From positions 31,823-95,822 of the forward strand of contig JAFXPN010000028.1 in the NCBI GenBank assembly GCA_017527865.1: a stretch of DNA of 64,000 nt. Reading direction: 5' to 3'. Numbering within the stretch: the first letter of the stretch is position 1; every line of letters starts with the position of its first letter. Below the pieces are notes generated by a model. It was not told the DNA's origin and did no database searches. It was given only the letters and a program-made list of their open reading frames with translations. The position numbers and the translations under genes were made by a program. Positions 28,147 through 37,795 of the stretch are shown here, in pieces. The DNA comes from Clostridiales bacterium (GTDB lineage Bacteria > Bacillota > Clostridia > Saccharofermentanales > Saccharofermentanaceae).

Positions 28147-28704
28147 TCAGATTCCCTCCTTTATAAGCATTACCTGCGTTACGCCGTCAACGTCTTCAAA
28201 TTGAACTTCTATGCTTTCCTTCTCAGAAGTAGGTACATTTTTACCGACGTAATCCGCTTTGAAAGGAAGCTGTCTGTGACCTCTGTCGATCAGTTCCACG
28301 AGCTGAATGCAGGAAGGCCTTCCCATATCGAAAATATTGTCAATGGCCGATCTGATCGTCCTGCCTGTATATAAGACATCATCGACCAGTATGATCTTAC
28401 TGTCATTGACATCGAAAGGTATGTGAGTGCCGTTTACTACGGGATGAGCCGCGAGCCTGGATAAGTCATCTCTGTAAAAAGTTATGTCGAGAATTCCCAT
28501 AGGTACCTTAGCATTCTCGATGGATTCGAGGTAATCCCTGATCTTCTTTGCTATCGAGACTCCTCTTCTCTGTATCCCTATAAGGGTGACATTCTCAAGC
28601 CCTTTATTGCGCTCGATGATCTCGTGGGATATCCTGATGATCGCACGTTCGACAGCGGCTTCATCCATCAGGATCGTGTTGCCTTGACCTGTTACTTCAC
28701 TCAT
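28147..28704 (-). CDS. pyrR: Bifunctional pyr operon RNA-binding attenuation protein / uracil phosphoribosyltransferase PyrR
   Basis: PyrR binds UMP and then a hairpin in pyr leader mRNA to favour termination; it also has uracil PRTase activity. The 185 residues show the PRPP-binding motif KIILVDDVLYTGRTIR, the hood-region RGHRQLPFKADYVGKNVPT and the C-terminal strand. It is the first gene of the operon, with AAGGAG before the ATG, and a matching PyrR-binding leader lies directly upstream, so autoregulation is expected. Confidence 0.96.
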   Translation of the reverse strand: MSEVTGQGNTILMDEAAVERAIIRISHEIIERNKGLENVTLIGIQRRGVSIAKKIRDYLESIENAKVPMGILDITFYRDDLSRLAAHPVVNGTHIPFDVNDSKIILVDDVLYTGRTIRSAIDNIFDMGRPSCIQLVELIDRGHRQLPFKADYVGKNVPTSEKESIEVQFEDVDGVTQVMLIKEGI

Positions 28705-28728
28705 TCGGAAACTCCTTGCCCCGGCAGT

Positions 28729-28807
28729 AAAAATGCCGGAAAATATAGTTTCCCGGCACGATGAAAAAATTCTTATTTTTAAGAATCTTACAACCTCGCC
28801 GGGTTGT
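28729..28807 (-). promoter_or_regulatory. PyrR-dependent attenuator in the pyr operon leader
   Basis: Reading the minus strand, a hairpin at 28807-28790 has stem ACAACC/GGTTGT and a loop matching the known PyrR-binding consensus (ARUCCNGNGAGGYU) at 13 of 14 positions. It is followed by a terminator at 28758-28734 (TGCCGGGAAA pairing with TTTTCCGGCA, five-base loop, then TTTTT). CCCGGC of the first hairpin (28803-28798) can pair with GCCGGG of the terminator (28757-28752), forming the competing antiterminator. An A/T-rich hairpin with six following Ts (28786-28769) sits between them. UMP-bound PyrR would thus promote termination. Confidence 0.88.
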
Positions 28808-28824
28808 TTAAAGATTACTTTTAC

Positions 28825-28853
28825 AGTCTATGCTTTTAAGACGATTAATTCAA
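28825..28853 (-). promoter_or_regulatory. Promoter of the pyr operon
   Basis: TTGAAT (28853-28848) and TAGACT (28830-28825) are spaced by 17 bases and lie just upstream of the PyrR-binding hairpin, giving a leader of roughly 110 bases before pyrR. Confidence 0.55.
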
Positions 28854-28881
28854 CAACAAATTATCTTAACTGTCTCAGAAT

Positions 28882-28910
28882 AAAAAAGGAAAGCCGTGAA
28901 CGGCTTTCCT
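28882..28910 (-). terminator. Rho-independent terminator of the DUF975 gene
   Basis: Perfect 10-base-pair stem (AGGAAAGCCG / CGGCTTTCCT) with a four-base loop, followed on the minus strand by TTTTTT. It lies about 35 bases after the DUF975 stop and separates that gene from the pyr promoter. Confidence 0.9.
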
Positions 28911-28943
28911 TAGTGTTATTGCTTGACTTAAACAATCCGGATA

Positions 28944-29621
28944 TTACTTATTCAAAAGCTCAAGATAGAACTTTGCTCTTGCGCTCTGGCGATAAGGCTC
29001 TGTCCAGAAGATGTTAAGAATACCGCATGTCAGACCGGAAAGCAGATACCATCCGATGAATGACAGATCAAGAACAAAAGCTTCCCACTTATGACCGTTC
29101 ATAAGCTCTCTTGAACGTGTGATGGCCGCAGTTGCGGGAAGCTCAGGGTTATCCTTAAGGATATAAGGAACGAGCATATAAGAATATGTCTTAACGAGTC
29201 CGGGGATGACGAAGAGCATTGTCCACAATGAAAGGAACAGATCTCTTAAGAAAAGAGTAACAAATGTACGGCCATAATCGCCGAAGCCCTCTTTTATGGC
29301 ATCGAGACCTGTATTTTTCTCTTCTACGTTCTTTCTGAAGAATCTGAATCCTCCTACCTCAAGAGGGTTGAATACAAAGATCTTGAGAACGACACCGATA
29401 ACAACGAGTACGACAATTGTAACAGCAAGAGCTGCAAAAAGCTCTGAGATCTGCTCAGATGAGAATCCTGATAGATCAACACCCTGTGATGATGTTGCGC
29501 CTCCCGAAGAAACCGAATAATAAGTTGTGAAAAGCGATAAGATAAATGCTGCAAGTACGCTTTTCCAATAATTTGCCTTAAAGGCTTCCTTGGCAGCGAG
29601 TTTGATTGATGCTCTGTCCAT
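28944..29621 (-). CDS. DUF975 family integral membrane protein
   Basis: A 225-residue membrane protein with about five hydrophobic segments. The start (ASIKLAAKEAFKANYWKSVLAAFI) and the region LWTMLFVIPGLVKTYSYMLVPYIL are typical of DUF975, whose function is unknown. The ATG at 29621 is preferred to a TTG seven codons upstream because AGGAAAGG precedes it. It stands alone, with a strong terminator after it and an 83-base A/T-rich gap before it. Confidence 0.75.
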   Translation of the reverse strand: MDRASIKLAAKEAFKANYWKSVLAAFILSLFTTYYSVSSGGATSSQGVDLSGFSSEQISELFAALAVTIVVLVVIGVVLKIFVFNPLEVGGFRFFRKNVEEKNTGLDAIKEGFGDYGRTFVTLFLRDLFLSLWTMLFVIPGLVKTYSYMLVPYILKDNPELPATAAITRSRELMNGHKWEAFVLDLSFIGWYLLSGLTCGILNIFWTEPYRQSARAKFYLELLNK

Positions 29622-29726
29622 AATATATACCTTTCCTTTCAATAATATTAAGACCTTTTAATTATATCATTAAAGCAAAGATAATTAACATATTTAATAA
29701 AATATCAAAAAACTGCAAATAACAGA

Positions 29727-31181
29727 TCAGTTACCATTGTATCTTATGCAGAGCATCGTTATATCATCGAATTGTTCAGCGCCTGCAACGAATTCATTTA
29801 TGCCGTCCATAACATTAGTCAGGACTTTGTCGGGAGCAGCGCCGGGATCTCTATTAAGGATTTCCAGCATCCTGTCGGTGCCGAGAAGTTCATTGTCCGC
29901 ATTATTAGCTTCGGGAACACCGTCTGTATAAACAAAGAGGGTATCCCCCGGATCGAGGACGAACTCATGTTCCTTATACTTTAATCCGCTGATTGCACCG
30001 CATACGGGAGAATGCTTATATACATTAAGGATATATGTCCCGTCTTTCTTTCTGATCGCGGGATGTTCATGCCCTGCGTTAGCTGTTATGAGCTTTCCTG
30101 TTGAGATCTCTAATATGCCGAGCCAAACAGTCACAAATAAATGTGCCGTATTGCCTTCACAGAGCTGATTGTTAACATCATAGAGTATCTCAGAAGGAGT
30201 ACCTCCAACCTGTGACCGTGTCTTGATCAGGGTCCTGGAGACCATCATAAACAAAGCTGCGCCTATTCCCTTTCCGGAAACATCCGCCATTACAAGACCT
30301 ATGTGATCATCGTCTATGAAGAAGAAATCATAGAAATCCCCTCCCACTTCCTTGGCAGTCTTCATGGAAGCGTAAAGATCGAATTCTTTACGATCGGGAT
30401 ATACAGGGAAAATATTGGGAAGTACATTATTCTGGATCTCGCTTGCAAGATTGAGCTCTGTCGACAGACGCTCAAGCTTCTCGGTCTCTTTTTTCTGTTC
30501 TAATATGGCTTTTCTTCCTTTGCCTGCTATCACTACGCAAATATTAGATAACAGTATAAAGATTATGATCTTCGGCAGGAAGCTGTTTTGAAGTGTATGG
30601 AGCCAAAGACGGTTACGGTCGATCAGCATTATATCGACCGCATCTCTCAATAACATTGAATCAGGTATTGTAAGCACGGTGCCGGAAGGCAGTTCGGTCA
30701 TATTAAGATCAAGTCTCCCGTAACCTAATGCGACTCCTATATACTCAGATACACCGGAAAACAGGAATGTCAGGAAAGCGGTTGATGCAGTTACATATTT
30801 CGAGTAATAGCGGACGGATAAGACTACCGGGAATACAAAGCATAACACAACATTATGACCGAATACGGCCTGTATCATGGCAAAGACAATACAGTAGAAA
30901 AAGAGCAATACAGATTTAAGCCATTCCTTATCACCCTTATAGATAAAACAGATAACGGCAGGAAAAACCAATACGAATATAGCAATACACAAAAAGAGCA
31001 ATGTTGTATTATTGCACCATATTATGTTGAACAAAGACAGCAGTATAAATATCAATGCCAGCAATGCAGTCGCCAGCATAGTCTTAGCCAAAAATATATT
31101 GGCGCTGACCTCATTATTCCATAATGTCTGTGTGTCAGTCTGACGTTCTGCTTTGAGTTTTTGCCATATCGTTTTTACCAT
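29727..31181 (-). CDS. Membrane-bound PP2C-type serine phosphatase (SpoIIE/RsbU domain)
   Basis: A 484-residue protein with about six membrane helices in the first 270 residues and a C-terminal PPM/SpoIIE phosphatase domain. The metal-binding aspartates are visible in VGGDFYDF and MADVSGKGIGAALFM, and in TDGVPEANN and FDDITMLCIR. Such proteins dephosphorylate anti-sigma-factor antagonists in stress or sporulation signalling. It is not SpoIIE itself: the helix number and lack of the long central domain differ, and no partner kinase or antagonist gene is adjacent. The ATG at 31181 has GAGGTG upstream. Confidence 0.8.
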   Translation of the reverse strand: MVKTIWQKLKAERQTDTQTLWNNEVSANIFLAKTMLATALLALIFILLSLFNIIWCNNTTLLFLCIAIFVLVFPAVICFIYKGDKEWLKSVLLFFYCIVFAMIQAVFGHNVVLCFVFPVVLSVRYYSKYVTASTAFLTFLFSGVSEYIGVALGYGRLDLNMTELPSGTVLTIPDSMLLRDAVDIMLIDRNRLWLHTLQNSFLPKIIIFILLSNICVVIAGKGRKAILEQKKETEKLERLSTELNLASEIQNNVLPNIFPVYPDRKEFDLYASMKTAKEVGGDFYDFFFIDDDHIGLVMADVSGKGIGAALFMMVSRTLIKTRSQVGGTPSEILYDVNNQLCEGNTAHLFVTVWLGILEISTGKLITANAGHEHPAIRKKDGTYILNVYKHSPVCGAISGLKYKEHEFVLDPGDTLFVYTDGVPEANNADNELLGTDRMLEILNRDPGAAPDKVLTNVMDGINEFVAGAEQFDDITMLCIRYNGN

Positions 31182-31214
31182 GGGATAACACCTCACAATA
31201 AAAATATAACATAT

Positions 31215-31239
31215 AAAAACTGCCCTCCGGAGAGGGCAG
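31215..31239 (-). terminator. Rho-independent terminator of pckA
   Basis: CTGCCCTC/GAGGGCAG stem of eight base pairs with a four-base loop, followed by TTTTTA on the minus strand, 30 bases after the pckA stop. Confidence 0.9.
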
Positions 31240-31268
31240 CCTTAAACATTCTGTTAAAGAATTGTCAA

Positions 31269-32882
31269 TCAGAGCTGAGGACCTGCAGCGACGAGTGCCT
31301 TACCTGCATCGTTTGTCTCATACTTCTTGAAGTTCTTCTGGAATCTTGCAGCAAGATCCTTAGCCTTTGTATCCCACTCAGCTGCATCAGCGTATGTATC
31401 ACGGGGATCGAGGATCTCTGTGGAAACACCCGGAAGCTCTGTAGGTACTTCAAAGTCGAAGTAAGGGATCTTCTTTGTAGGAGCATTCTTGATGGAACCG
31501 TCGAGGATAGCATCGATGATTCCTCTTGTATCAGGGATGGAGATTCTCTTGCCTGTTCCGTTCCAGCCTGTGTTAACGAGGTAAGCCTTAGCACCGGACT
31601 TCTCCATCTTCTTTACGAGCTCTTCAGCGTACTTTGTAGGATGAAGCTCGAGGAACGCCTGACCGAAGCAAGCGGAGAATGTAGGTGTAGGCTCTGTGAT
31701 TCCGCGCTCTGTACCTGCAAGCTTAGCAGTGAATCCGGAAAGGAAGTAATACTGTGTCTGCTCAGGTGTAAGGATGGAAACAGGAGGCAGAACGCCGAAA
31801 GCATCAGCGGAAAGGAAGATTACGTTCTCAGCAGCAGGGCCGGAAGAGATCTTGTTAACATTCTTGGCGATCTTCTCGATGTGATCGATAGGATAAGAAA
31901 CACGAGTATTCTCTGTAACTGACTTGTCTGCGAAGTCGATCTTGCCTTCTGCGTCTACTGTTACGTTCTCAAGAAGAGCATTTCTCTTGATAGCGTTGTA
32001 GATGTCAGGTTCATTCTCCTTGGAGAGGTTGATAACCTTAGCATAGCAACCGCCCTCAAGGTTGAATACACCGTTGTCATCCCAGCCGTGCTCGTCATCG
32101 CCGATGAGGAGTCTCTTAGGATCTGTGGAAAGTGTTGTCTTACCTGTACCGGAAAGACCGAAGAAGATTGCTGTGTGCTTGCCTTCCATATCTGTGTTGG
32201 CGGAGCAGTGCATGGAAGCCATACCGCCCAAAGGCAGGAAGTAGTTCTGCATGGAGAACATACCCTTCTTCATCTCACCGCCGTACCATGTGTTGAGGAT
32301 AACCTGCTCACGTGATGTAACGTTGAAGAGAACTGCTGTCTCGGAGTTGAGACCGAGCTCCTTATAGTTCTCAACCTTAGCCTTGGAAGCTGTGTAAACG
32401 ATGAAGTTAGGCTCGAAGGAAGCTTCTTCTTCAGCAGTAGGCTGAATGAACATGTTCCTTACGAAGTGAGCCTGCCAGGCAACTTCCATAATGAAGCGGA
32501 CAGACATTCTTGTATCCTTGTTAGCTCCGCAGAAACCGTCGACAACATAAAGCTTCTTGCCGGAAAGCTCATCAAGAGCCAGCTTCTTGCAAGCATCCCA
32601 AGCTTCCTTAGAAGCGGGATGGTTGTCATTGGGATATTCAGGTGTTGTCCACCAAACTGTATCCTTGGAATTCTCGTCCATTACGATGAACTTATCTTTA
32701 GGGGAACGGCCGGTATAGATACCTGTCATTACGTTAACGGCACCAAGCTCTGTAAGCTGACCCTTGTCGTAGCCTTCCAGAGAAGGATCCATCTCATCTT
32801 CGAAAAGCTTCTCATAAGAAGGATTGTAGATGATCTCTTTAACATCACTGATGCCGTACTTGGAAAGATCAATGTTTGCCAT
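31269..32882 (-). CDS. pckA: Phosphoenolpyruvate carboxykinase (ATP)
   Basis: Interconverts oxaloacetate + ATP and phosphoenolpyruvate + CO2 + ADP. In anaerobes it often runs in the carboxylating direction during fermentation. The 537 residues have the ATP-type signatures: TGRSPKDKF, the phosphate loop [26 protein letters not shown] and the late [14 protein letters not shown] segment ([13 protein letters not shown]). A TATAAT (32920-32925) and AGGAG site precede it and a terminator follows, so it is probably a single-gene unit. Confidence 0.96.
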   Translation of the reverse strand: MANIDLSKYGISDVKEIIYNPSYEKLFEDEMDPSLEGYDKGQLTELGAVNVMTGIYTGRSPKDKFIVMDENSKDTVWWTTPEYPNDNHPASKEAWDACKKLALDELSGKKLYVVDGFCGANKDTRMSVRFIMEVAWQAHFVRNMFIQPTAEEEASFEPNFIVYTASKAKVENYKELGLNSETAVLFNVTSREQVILNTWYGGEMKKGMFSMQNYFLPLGGMASMHCSANTDMEGKHTAIFFGLSGTGKTTLSTDPKRLLIGDDEHGWDDNGVFNLEGGCYAKVINLSKENEPDIYNAIKRNALLENVTVDAEGKIDFADKSVTENTRVSYPIDHIEKIAKNVNKISSGPAAENVIFLSADAFGVLPPVSILTPEQTQYYFLSGFTAKLAGTERGITEPTPTFSACFGQAFLELHPTKYAEELVKKMEKSGAKAYLVNTGWNGTGKRISIPDTRGIIDAILDGSIKNAPTKKIPYFDFEVPTELPGVSTEILDPRDTYADAAEWDTKAKDLAARFQKNFKKYETNDAGKALVAAGPQL

Positions 32883-33038
32883 ATCATTAAACTCCTTTGT
32901 TTAATTTTTTACTTTTGACATTATAGCTTTATTGCGATCCTTTTTCTATTAAATTTTTATGAGAAAGCAGAAGATTAGCACAAACTAACCCCTTATAAGA
33001 CATTATTAAAGGAAAACTGCTTAAACAAAAATCATTTC

Positions 33039-34094
33039 TTAAGTAACGAGAGATCTAACGGCCTTAAACGGTATCAGCGATATCAGATATGATACAGCAA
33101 GGCTAATAAGATATACGATAAGGCATTCTATTAAAGTGTCGCTCTTTATATCTAATGCCTTACAGAGTATGAGATCCCACAGATATCCGATGAAATAATG
33201 CACGCAGTAAACGCCCATGCTTAACCTTGATGTGAACTTTATAATCCTCTTTAAAGTTTCCGGGCAGTTATCCAACGGTATCACGGATAATAAAACAAAC
33301 AGCGCAGCCGAGAAAAACAGCAGAGATACTCCTTCATAAACAAAACCGTATGAGGGGTCCGTTATGTCTTTTAGAAATGCGGATGCTGTCATTATCGCAG
33401 CACAGCACCCTGCCGTAATGATCTTTTTGCTCTTTAGTGCGCCTAAGATATTCATATCAGCGATAAAGAAGCCTGCAACGGCAAACGGAAGGCATTCGGC
33501 GACCCTGCCCGCGGCATATGATACGTTGAACCCGTACGGGGCAAAGAATCCGTAGTTAATTCCCGTGTACTGAAGCAATAACGACAGTATGAACAGTATG
33601 ATGAGAACGATCCTTCCCTTTAAGCGAGCAAAACAGAATGCCGTAAATAAGATTAGAGTAAGTATTATGGAAACAAAGTTAAACCACATCTGAGGCGCGA
33701 GGAATCCGTCTGATCCCATAAGGATCTGCAGGATAAGATTAAGGGGTTTGACAAAGATGAATGTGTATCTTCCGCTGTAATTAATGCCGATCAGGATGTT
33801 TACGAGCCTGAATCCGAGATAATAGAATACGGCCCAAAACAGCTGAGGAAACCAAAGACGCCAGATGCGTTTGCCGAGCATCTTGGGATCCCTTCCTGAA
33901 TAAAGCTTCCGTGTAAGGAAAAAAGACATTATAAAGAACACCGGGGCGGCAGCAAGGGTAAAAAAGGATACTGCCGTTTGAAGATGAGGCATGTCATCGT
34001 CTATGAGCCAGAAATGCGCGCAGACGACCAGAAAGCTCATCAAAGACTTGATCAAAGCGATGTTGAAGTTATATTCCCCGTGGTTCTTTTCCAT
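33039..34094 (-). CDS. Acyltransferase family 3 membrane protein
   Basis: A 351-residue polytopic membrane protein (about ten helices) of the OafA/NodX-like acyltransferase 3 family, which O-acetylates surface sugars and other substrates. The family signs are the early VVCAHFWL (the conserved His in the first helix) and FFIMSFFLTRKL-like second segment. It lies 13 bases after ddl in the same direction, which suggests, but does not prove, a cell-wall or surface-polymer role. Substrate unknown. Confidence 0.7.
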   Translation of the reverse strand: MEKNHGEYNFNIALIKSLMSFLVVCAHFWLIDDDMPHLQTAVSFFTLAAAPVFFIMSFFLTRKLYSGRDPKMLGKRIWRLWFPQLFWAVFYYLGFRLVNILIGINYSGRYTFIFVKPLNLILQILMGSDGFLAPQMWFNFVSIILTLILFTAFCFARLKGRIVLIILFILSLLLQYTGINYGFFAPYGFNVSYAAGRVAECLPFAVAGFFIADMNILGALKSKKIITAGCCAAIMTASAFLKDITDPSYGFVYEGVSLLFFSAALFVLLSVIPLDNCPETLKRIIKFTSRLSMGVYCVHYFIGYLWDLILCKALDIKSDTLIECLIVYLISLAVSYLISLIPFKAVRSLVT

Positions 34095-34107
34095 AGAGGG
34101 ATGATCT

Positions 34108-35289
34108 TCAGATTTTTGATCCCTTGGAACCGCCGAGACTAGCTGAATTCAGGATATTGGTATCGAAGGTAAAAGTAAGCCCCGATTCAGTCCTCACTCT
34201 CTTCATGGCAAGTTTTATCATCCTGTCGAGAAGCTCGGAATACGGAACGCCCAAAGGTTCCCACAGATAGAAAGCCAGAGAGCCCGGTATTGTATTGATC
34301 TCGTTGAAATATAGCTTCCCGGTGTCTTCGTCTATCATAAAGTCGATACGCGATACTCCATTGCACCCGAGCGCCTTAAATGACTTGACGGCAGTGGATC
34401 TTATCTGTTTCCTTAAGTCTTCGGAAATCTCAGCCGGTATCTTGCGTGAGACGCTTGCCATTCCCTTAGACCCGCTGCCCTTGGCATTATTCACATACTT
34501 GTCCTCATAACTCAGGATATCCTTGGTATGCAAAGGTTCTTCGCATTCGGAAGCCTCGGCTTCATTCTCGTCTCCTAATACGGAGCAATTGATCTCACGA
34601 AGGTTCGTGATGGCATGCTCGGCCAATATCTTGGAAGCATAGCGGAATGCGTCATCGATAGAGTTAAACAGCTCTACCCTGTCACCTGCAACGCTGATAC
34701 CGACACTTGATCCCAGGTTAACAGGCTTTATGATCACGGGATAGCCTATGTCTTTCTCTATCCTGTCTGCCAGAAGCTCCATATCCTCATAATCGGATAA
34801 AGTGAATATCTTCGCATCCAATACGGGAACGCCCGCTTCTTTGAGGATCATCTTGGTGATGTATTTATCCATTCCTACGGCGGAAGCGGTTACGTCGCAG
34901 CCTACGAACGGAACACCTATCGTTTTAAGGAATCCCTGAAGAGCGCCGTCTTCAACGTTGGTGCCGTGAACCGCAGGAAAGACCACATCAACATCAATCG
35001 TGATATTCTTTCCGAATTTCTTAGGAGGATATGATACGAGCTGTACTTTTCCGTCGTTGTTTACAAGGATCACACGATGTGATCTGGCAATAAGCCCGTC
35101 TATATCCTTATAAGACTCGATCTTTCCAATATCATCGCCGACATACATCTCGTTCTTCTTGTTCATGTATACGGCAGTTACATCATATTTATCATTATCC
35201 ATGGCAAGAAGAGCCTGTATTCCTGTTATTACGGATACCTCATGCTCTACACTCTTCCCGCCGAAAAGCATGGCCACTTTAGTCTTCAC
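34108..35289 (-). CDS. ddl: D-alanine-D-alanine ligase
   Basis: ATP-grasp enzyme making the D-Ala-D-Ala dipeptide for peptidoglycan. The 393 residues contain the N-terminal FGGKSVEHEVS, HGTNVEDGALQGFL, the ATP-binding VIIKPVNLGSSVGIS, and the Mg-binding end FNEINTIPGS. It sits beside murF, the enzyme that uses its product. The spacing between motifs is longer than in E. coli DdlB, as usual in clostridia. I cannot exclude D-Ala-D-Ser specificity from sequence, but no van regulatory genes accompany it. Confidence 0.88.
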   Translation of the reverse strand: MKTKVAMLFGGKSVEHEVSVITGIQALLAMDNDKYDVTAVYMNKKNEMYVGDDIGKIESYKDIDGLIARSHRVILVNNDGKVQLVSYPPKKFGKNITIDVDVVFPAVHGTNVEDGALQGFLKTIGVPFVGCDVTASAVGMDKYITKMILKEAGVPVLDAKIFTLSDYEDMELLADRIEKDIGYPVIIKPVNLGSSVGISVAGDRVELFNSIDDAFRYASKILAEHAITNLREINCSVLGDENEAEASECEEPLHTKDILSYEDKYVNNAKGSGSKGMASVSRKIPAEISEDLRKQIRSTAVKSFKALGCNGVSRIDFMIDEDTGKLYFNEINTIPGSLAFYLWEPLGVPYSELLDRMIKLAMKRVRTESGLTFTFDTNILNSASLGGSKGSKI

Positions 35290-35309
35290 TTTAAAGCTCC
35301 TTGATCGAT

Positions 35310-36881
35310 TCAGTAATTATCGGGTAAGTCATTCTCGAGGAGAATATACTTATGCCCCTGCCCTTTTATAGCATATGCATATGCCAGAGCTTCTTCAAGT
35401 TTATCATAAACGAGGCATTTTCCTTCAGGGAAACCTTCGCTCAAAGCCCCTTCTTTGATCGGTTCGGTATGTTTCTTGCCCACGAGGAGGATATAATCAC
35501 AGCATCCGGCAGCGTAGGTTCCGAATTTCCTGTTGTATTCTCTTTCTTCGTTTCCCAATTCGACCATTCCGGGGGTGATAAGTATCCTGATGCCGTCGAA
35601 CATTGCAAGGGTCTCGACCGCAGCCTTGGATCCTATGGGGTTGGAATTATAGGCATCATCTATTATGGTAACAGGTCCCTGTTCTTTCATCTGCATCCTG
35701 TGTTCAACAGGAACGAGCCTTCTTACGGGGACTTTAAGTTCTTTAAGAGACATTCCGAGATAATTGGCAACGGCTATGGCGCCTGTAACATTGATTACAT
35801 TGTGAGCTCCGATAAGTTTCATGCTGAACTCTTCTTCACTGCCGTCGGGACATACAACAGTAAAATCCGTGCCGAACTGAGATACCTTAATATCCTTGGC
35901 ATAGTAACCGCCTTCGACAGGCTTGGTGCAGTAGAATGTTTTTCGCGTATAAGACGGGGCCTGTTCAAGGATCAGATCATTATCGCCGTTAAGGAATACC
36001 ATACCGTCCTCGGGAATGGCATCGGCGAGCTCAAACTTGGTCTTACGGATGTTTTCCATAGTAAAGAAAGTCTCGAGATGCTGAGGACCGACGGAGGTAA
36101 TTACTCCGAGGTCAGGATGCACGATGTCGCACAGTTCCTTAATCTGCCCTACCCTGCGGGCTCCCATCTCGCACAGAAAGATCTCGTGAGTAGGCTTGAG
36201 ATACTTACGCACGGTAATGGTAACTCCGAGCGGGGTGTTGTAATTGCCCGGAGTGGCAAGAACGCTGAATCTCCCTGACAGCAGAGTGTTTAAGTATGAT
36301 TTCATGCTGGTCTTGCCGTAGCTTCCCGTAATACCGATCACTTTAAGACCTGTTGACTCTCTTAATATCCTCTTAGCATCATTGATGTACCAATCGGATA
36401 TTCCTTTCTCGAGAGGATGATTGATGATATTGGCGATGATGTTCATGAACCATTGTGACGATACGATGATCATGAGAACACCGCTGACCGGATCAAGTCC
36501 TGCAAATATCCATGTCAATGCCGCTGCAGCTGCCGATATTATAAGTATCGTAAATATCATCCGCTTGACGCGAGCGGTATAGACCAGCTTCTTCTTGGTG
36601 TTTATCCTTCGAAAAGCCCTGTATACCTGTATATCGAAGAGTAATGTAATGAAGATCAGGATATCGAGCGCAAGGACCGGTAAGAATAATCTGATGATGC
36701 CGGTAATAAGTCCGAACCCTGACAGCCACTGCTGCCTCTTATTCTTCCTGAGCCAGTTTATGTGTTCGTCGTTCTTGTATCCGTTAAGCTGGAACATGTG
36801 CATGTTGTGCCGCATGGTAAGAAAACCCGCCCAGCACGAGAATACGGCAATTATCACGGTCCTTATCATCATGAAAGTCAT
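35310..36881 (-). CDS. murF: UDP-N-acetylmuramoyl-tripeptide-D-alanyl-D-alanine ligase with an N-terminal membrane region
   Basis: Adds D-Ala-D-Ala to the UDP-MurNAc-tripeptide. The Mur-ligase core starts near residue 170: ATP loop GITGSYGKTS, NTPLGV, CEMGARRVGQI, DDAYNSNP. Before it are about 150 residues with three to four hydrophobic helices, a layout found in some clostridial MurF proteins, so the enzyme is likely tethered to the membrane. The ATG overlaps the stop of the alpha/beta hydrolase by four bases; ddl follows after 20 bases. Confidence 0.88.
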   Translation of the reverse strand: MTFMMIRTVIIAVFSCWAGFLTMRHNMHMFQLNGYKNDEHINWLRKNKRQQWLSGFGLITGIIRLFLPVLALDILIFITLLFDIQVYRAFRRINTKKKLVYTARVKRMIFTILIISAAAAALTWIFAGLDPVSGVLMIIVSSQWFMNIIANIINHPLEKGISDWYINDAKRILRESTGLKVIGITGSYGKTSMKSYLNTLLSGRFSVLATPGNYNTPLGVTITVRKYLKPTHEIFLCEMGARRVGQIKELCDIVHPDLGVITSVGPQHLETFFTMENIRKTKFELADAIPEDGMVFLNGDNDLILEQAPSYTRKTFYCTKPVEGGYYAKDIKVSQFGTDFTVVCPDGSEEEFSMKLIGAHNVINVTGAIAVANYLGMSLKELKVPVRRLVPVEHRMQMKEQGPVTIIDDAYNSNPIGSKAAVETLAMFDGIRILITPGMVELGNEEREYNRKFGTYAAGCCDYILLVGKKHTEPIKEGALSEGFPEGKCLVYDKLEEALAYAYAIKGQGHKYILLENDLPDNY

Positions 36882-37660
36882 GATCCCTGCCCTGCCTTAA
36901 TGTATTCACGGATAATATTTCTGAACATCTGCGGATTCTCAAGGAAAGAGAAATGACCGGTTCCTTCTATCACGGCAAGACCGGCGTTCGGTATCTTCTC
37001 TTCCATTATCTTCGCGTCTGATAAAGGCGTTGCGGTGTCTTTATCCCCCCAGATAAGCAGAGTTTCCTGTCTGATCGAGGGCAGCAGCGTGGTGAGGTCC
37101 TCGTTTACGGCCATGACAAGGCAGTTCCTCATAACCGGAGTCGCGTTGCGGTAATCTGCAGATCCCTGCCGCGATCTCCAATCGTCAATGAGTTCGGGAA
37201 ACAGATAATATACGGCTTTGTTTGCGAATATCTTCTTAAGGATCTTATATTTGCGGGTCCGAAGTTTCTGCTTTAATGATCTTTTGGGCATTACCCCTGC
37301 ACTGTCGATCAGAATGATCCTTGTGATCTCAAAGGGGAGGCTGTCCCTTGATGCAAGTTTGATGATCACTCTGCCGCCGTACGAATGTCCGATGAGCATT
37401 GCTTGTTTGATATCAAGCGCTTCCATGAACTTACAAAAGAAATCAGCAAACGCGTCAACATTCCAGGGTTCCCTCGGTTCATCACTGTTTCCGAATCCCG
37501 GAAGATCAAGCTGGATCACACGGTAATCCGAACATATATCAGAAGCAACGGAGTCATAGACGCTTAAGTTTGTCCCCCAGCCTTGAAGGATAACGGCATT
37601 TCTGTCGCCTTCACCTGTGATCTTATAACAAATTTCATATCCGTCTATGTTTATATACAT
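36878..37660 (-). CDS. Alpha/beta hydrolase
   Basis: A 260-residue soluble hydrolase with a complete triad: nucleophile Ser in LIGHSYGGR, Asp in WGDKDTATPL and His in GTGHFSFLE. It is close to the MhpC/haloperoxidase-type group; the substrate is unknown. The open frame continues upstream through two tRNA genes, so I place the start at the ATG at 37660, downstream of the tRNA terminator. Its stop overlaps the murF start by four bases, so the two are probably co-translated. Confidence 0.85.
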   Translation of the reverse strand: MYINIDGYEICYKITGEGDRNAVILQGWGTNLSVYDSVASDICSDYRVIQLDLPGFGNSDEPREPWNVDAFADFFCKFMEALDIKQAMLIGHSYGGRVIIKLASRDSLPFEITRIILIDSAGVMPKRSLKQKLRTRKYKILKKIFANKAVYYLFPELIDDWRSRQGSADYRNATPVMRNCLVMAVNEDLTTLLPSIRQETLLIWGDKDTATPLSDAKIMEEKIPNAGLAVIEGTGHFSFLENPQMFRNIIREYIKAGQGS

Positions 37661-37668
37661 ATTCTGAC

Positions 37669-37700
37669 AAAAACACAACCCTTGTGATACAAGGGTTGTG
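37669..37700 (-). terminator. Terminator after the tRNA-Thr / tRNA-Leu pair
   Basis: A perfect 11-base-pair stem (CACAACCCTTG / CAAGGGTTGTG) with a five-base loop, followed on the minus strand by TTTTTG, directly after the tRNA-Leu CCA end. Confidence 0.9.
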
Positions 37701-37701
37701 A

Positions 37702-37786
37702 TGGTGGGGCTGGTGGGACTTGAACCCACACGATTTATGGTCGGCAGATTTTGAGTCTGCTGCGTCTGCCATTCCGCCACAACCCC
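37702..37786 (-). tRNA. tRNA-Leu (anticodon CAA)
   Basis: A class II tRNA of 85 bases with encoded CCA. Acceptor GGGGTTG/CAGCCCC (one G-U pair), anticodon stem GCAGA/TCTGC with loop CTCAAAA, a long variable arm, and T-arm GTGGG-TTCAAGT-CCCAC. It reads UUG codons. Confidence 0.95.
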
Positions 37787-37795
37787 TGATAGAAA

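Noticed and set aside
35352..36278. 308-codon frame antisense to murF
   Set aside because: It mirrors the murF reading frame and shows no family signature.
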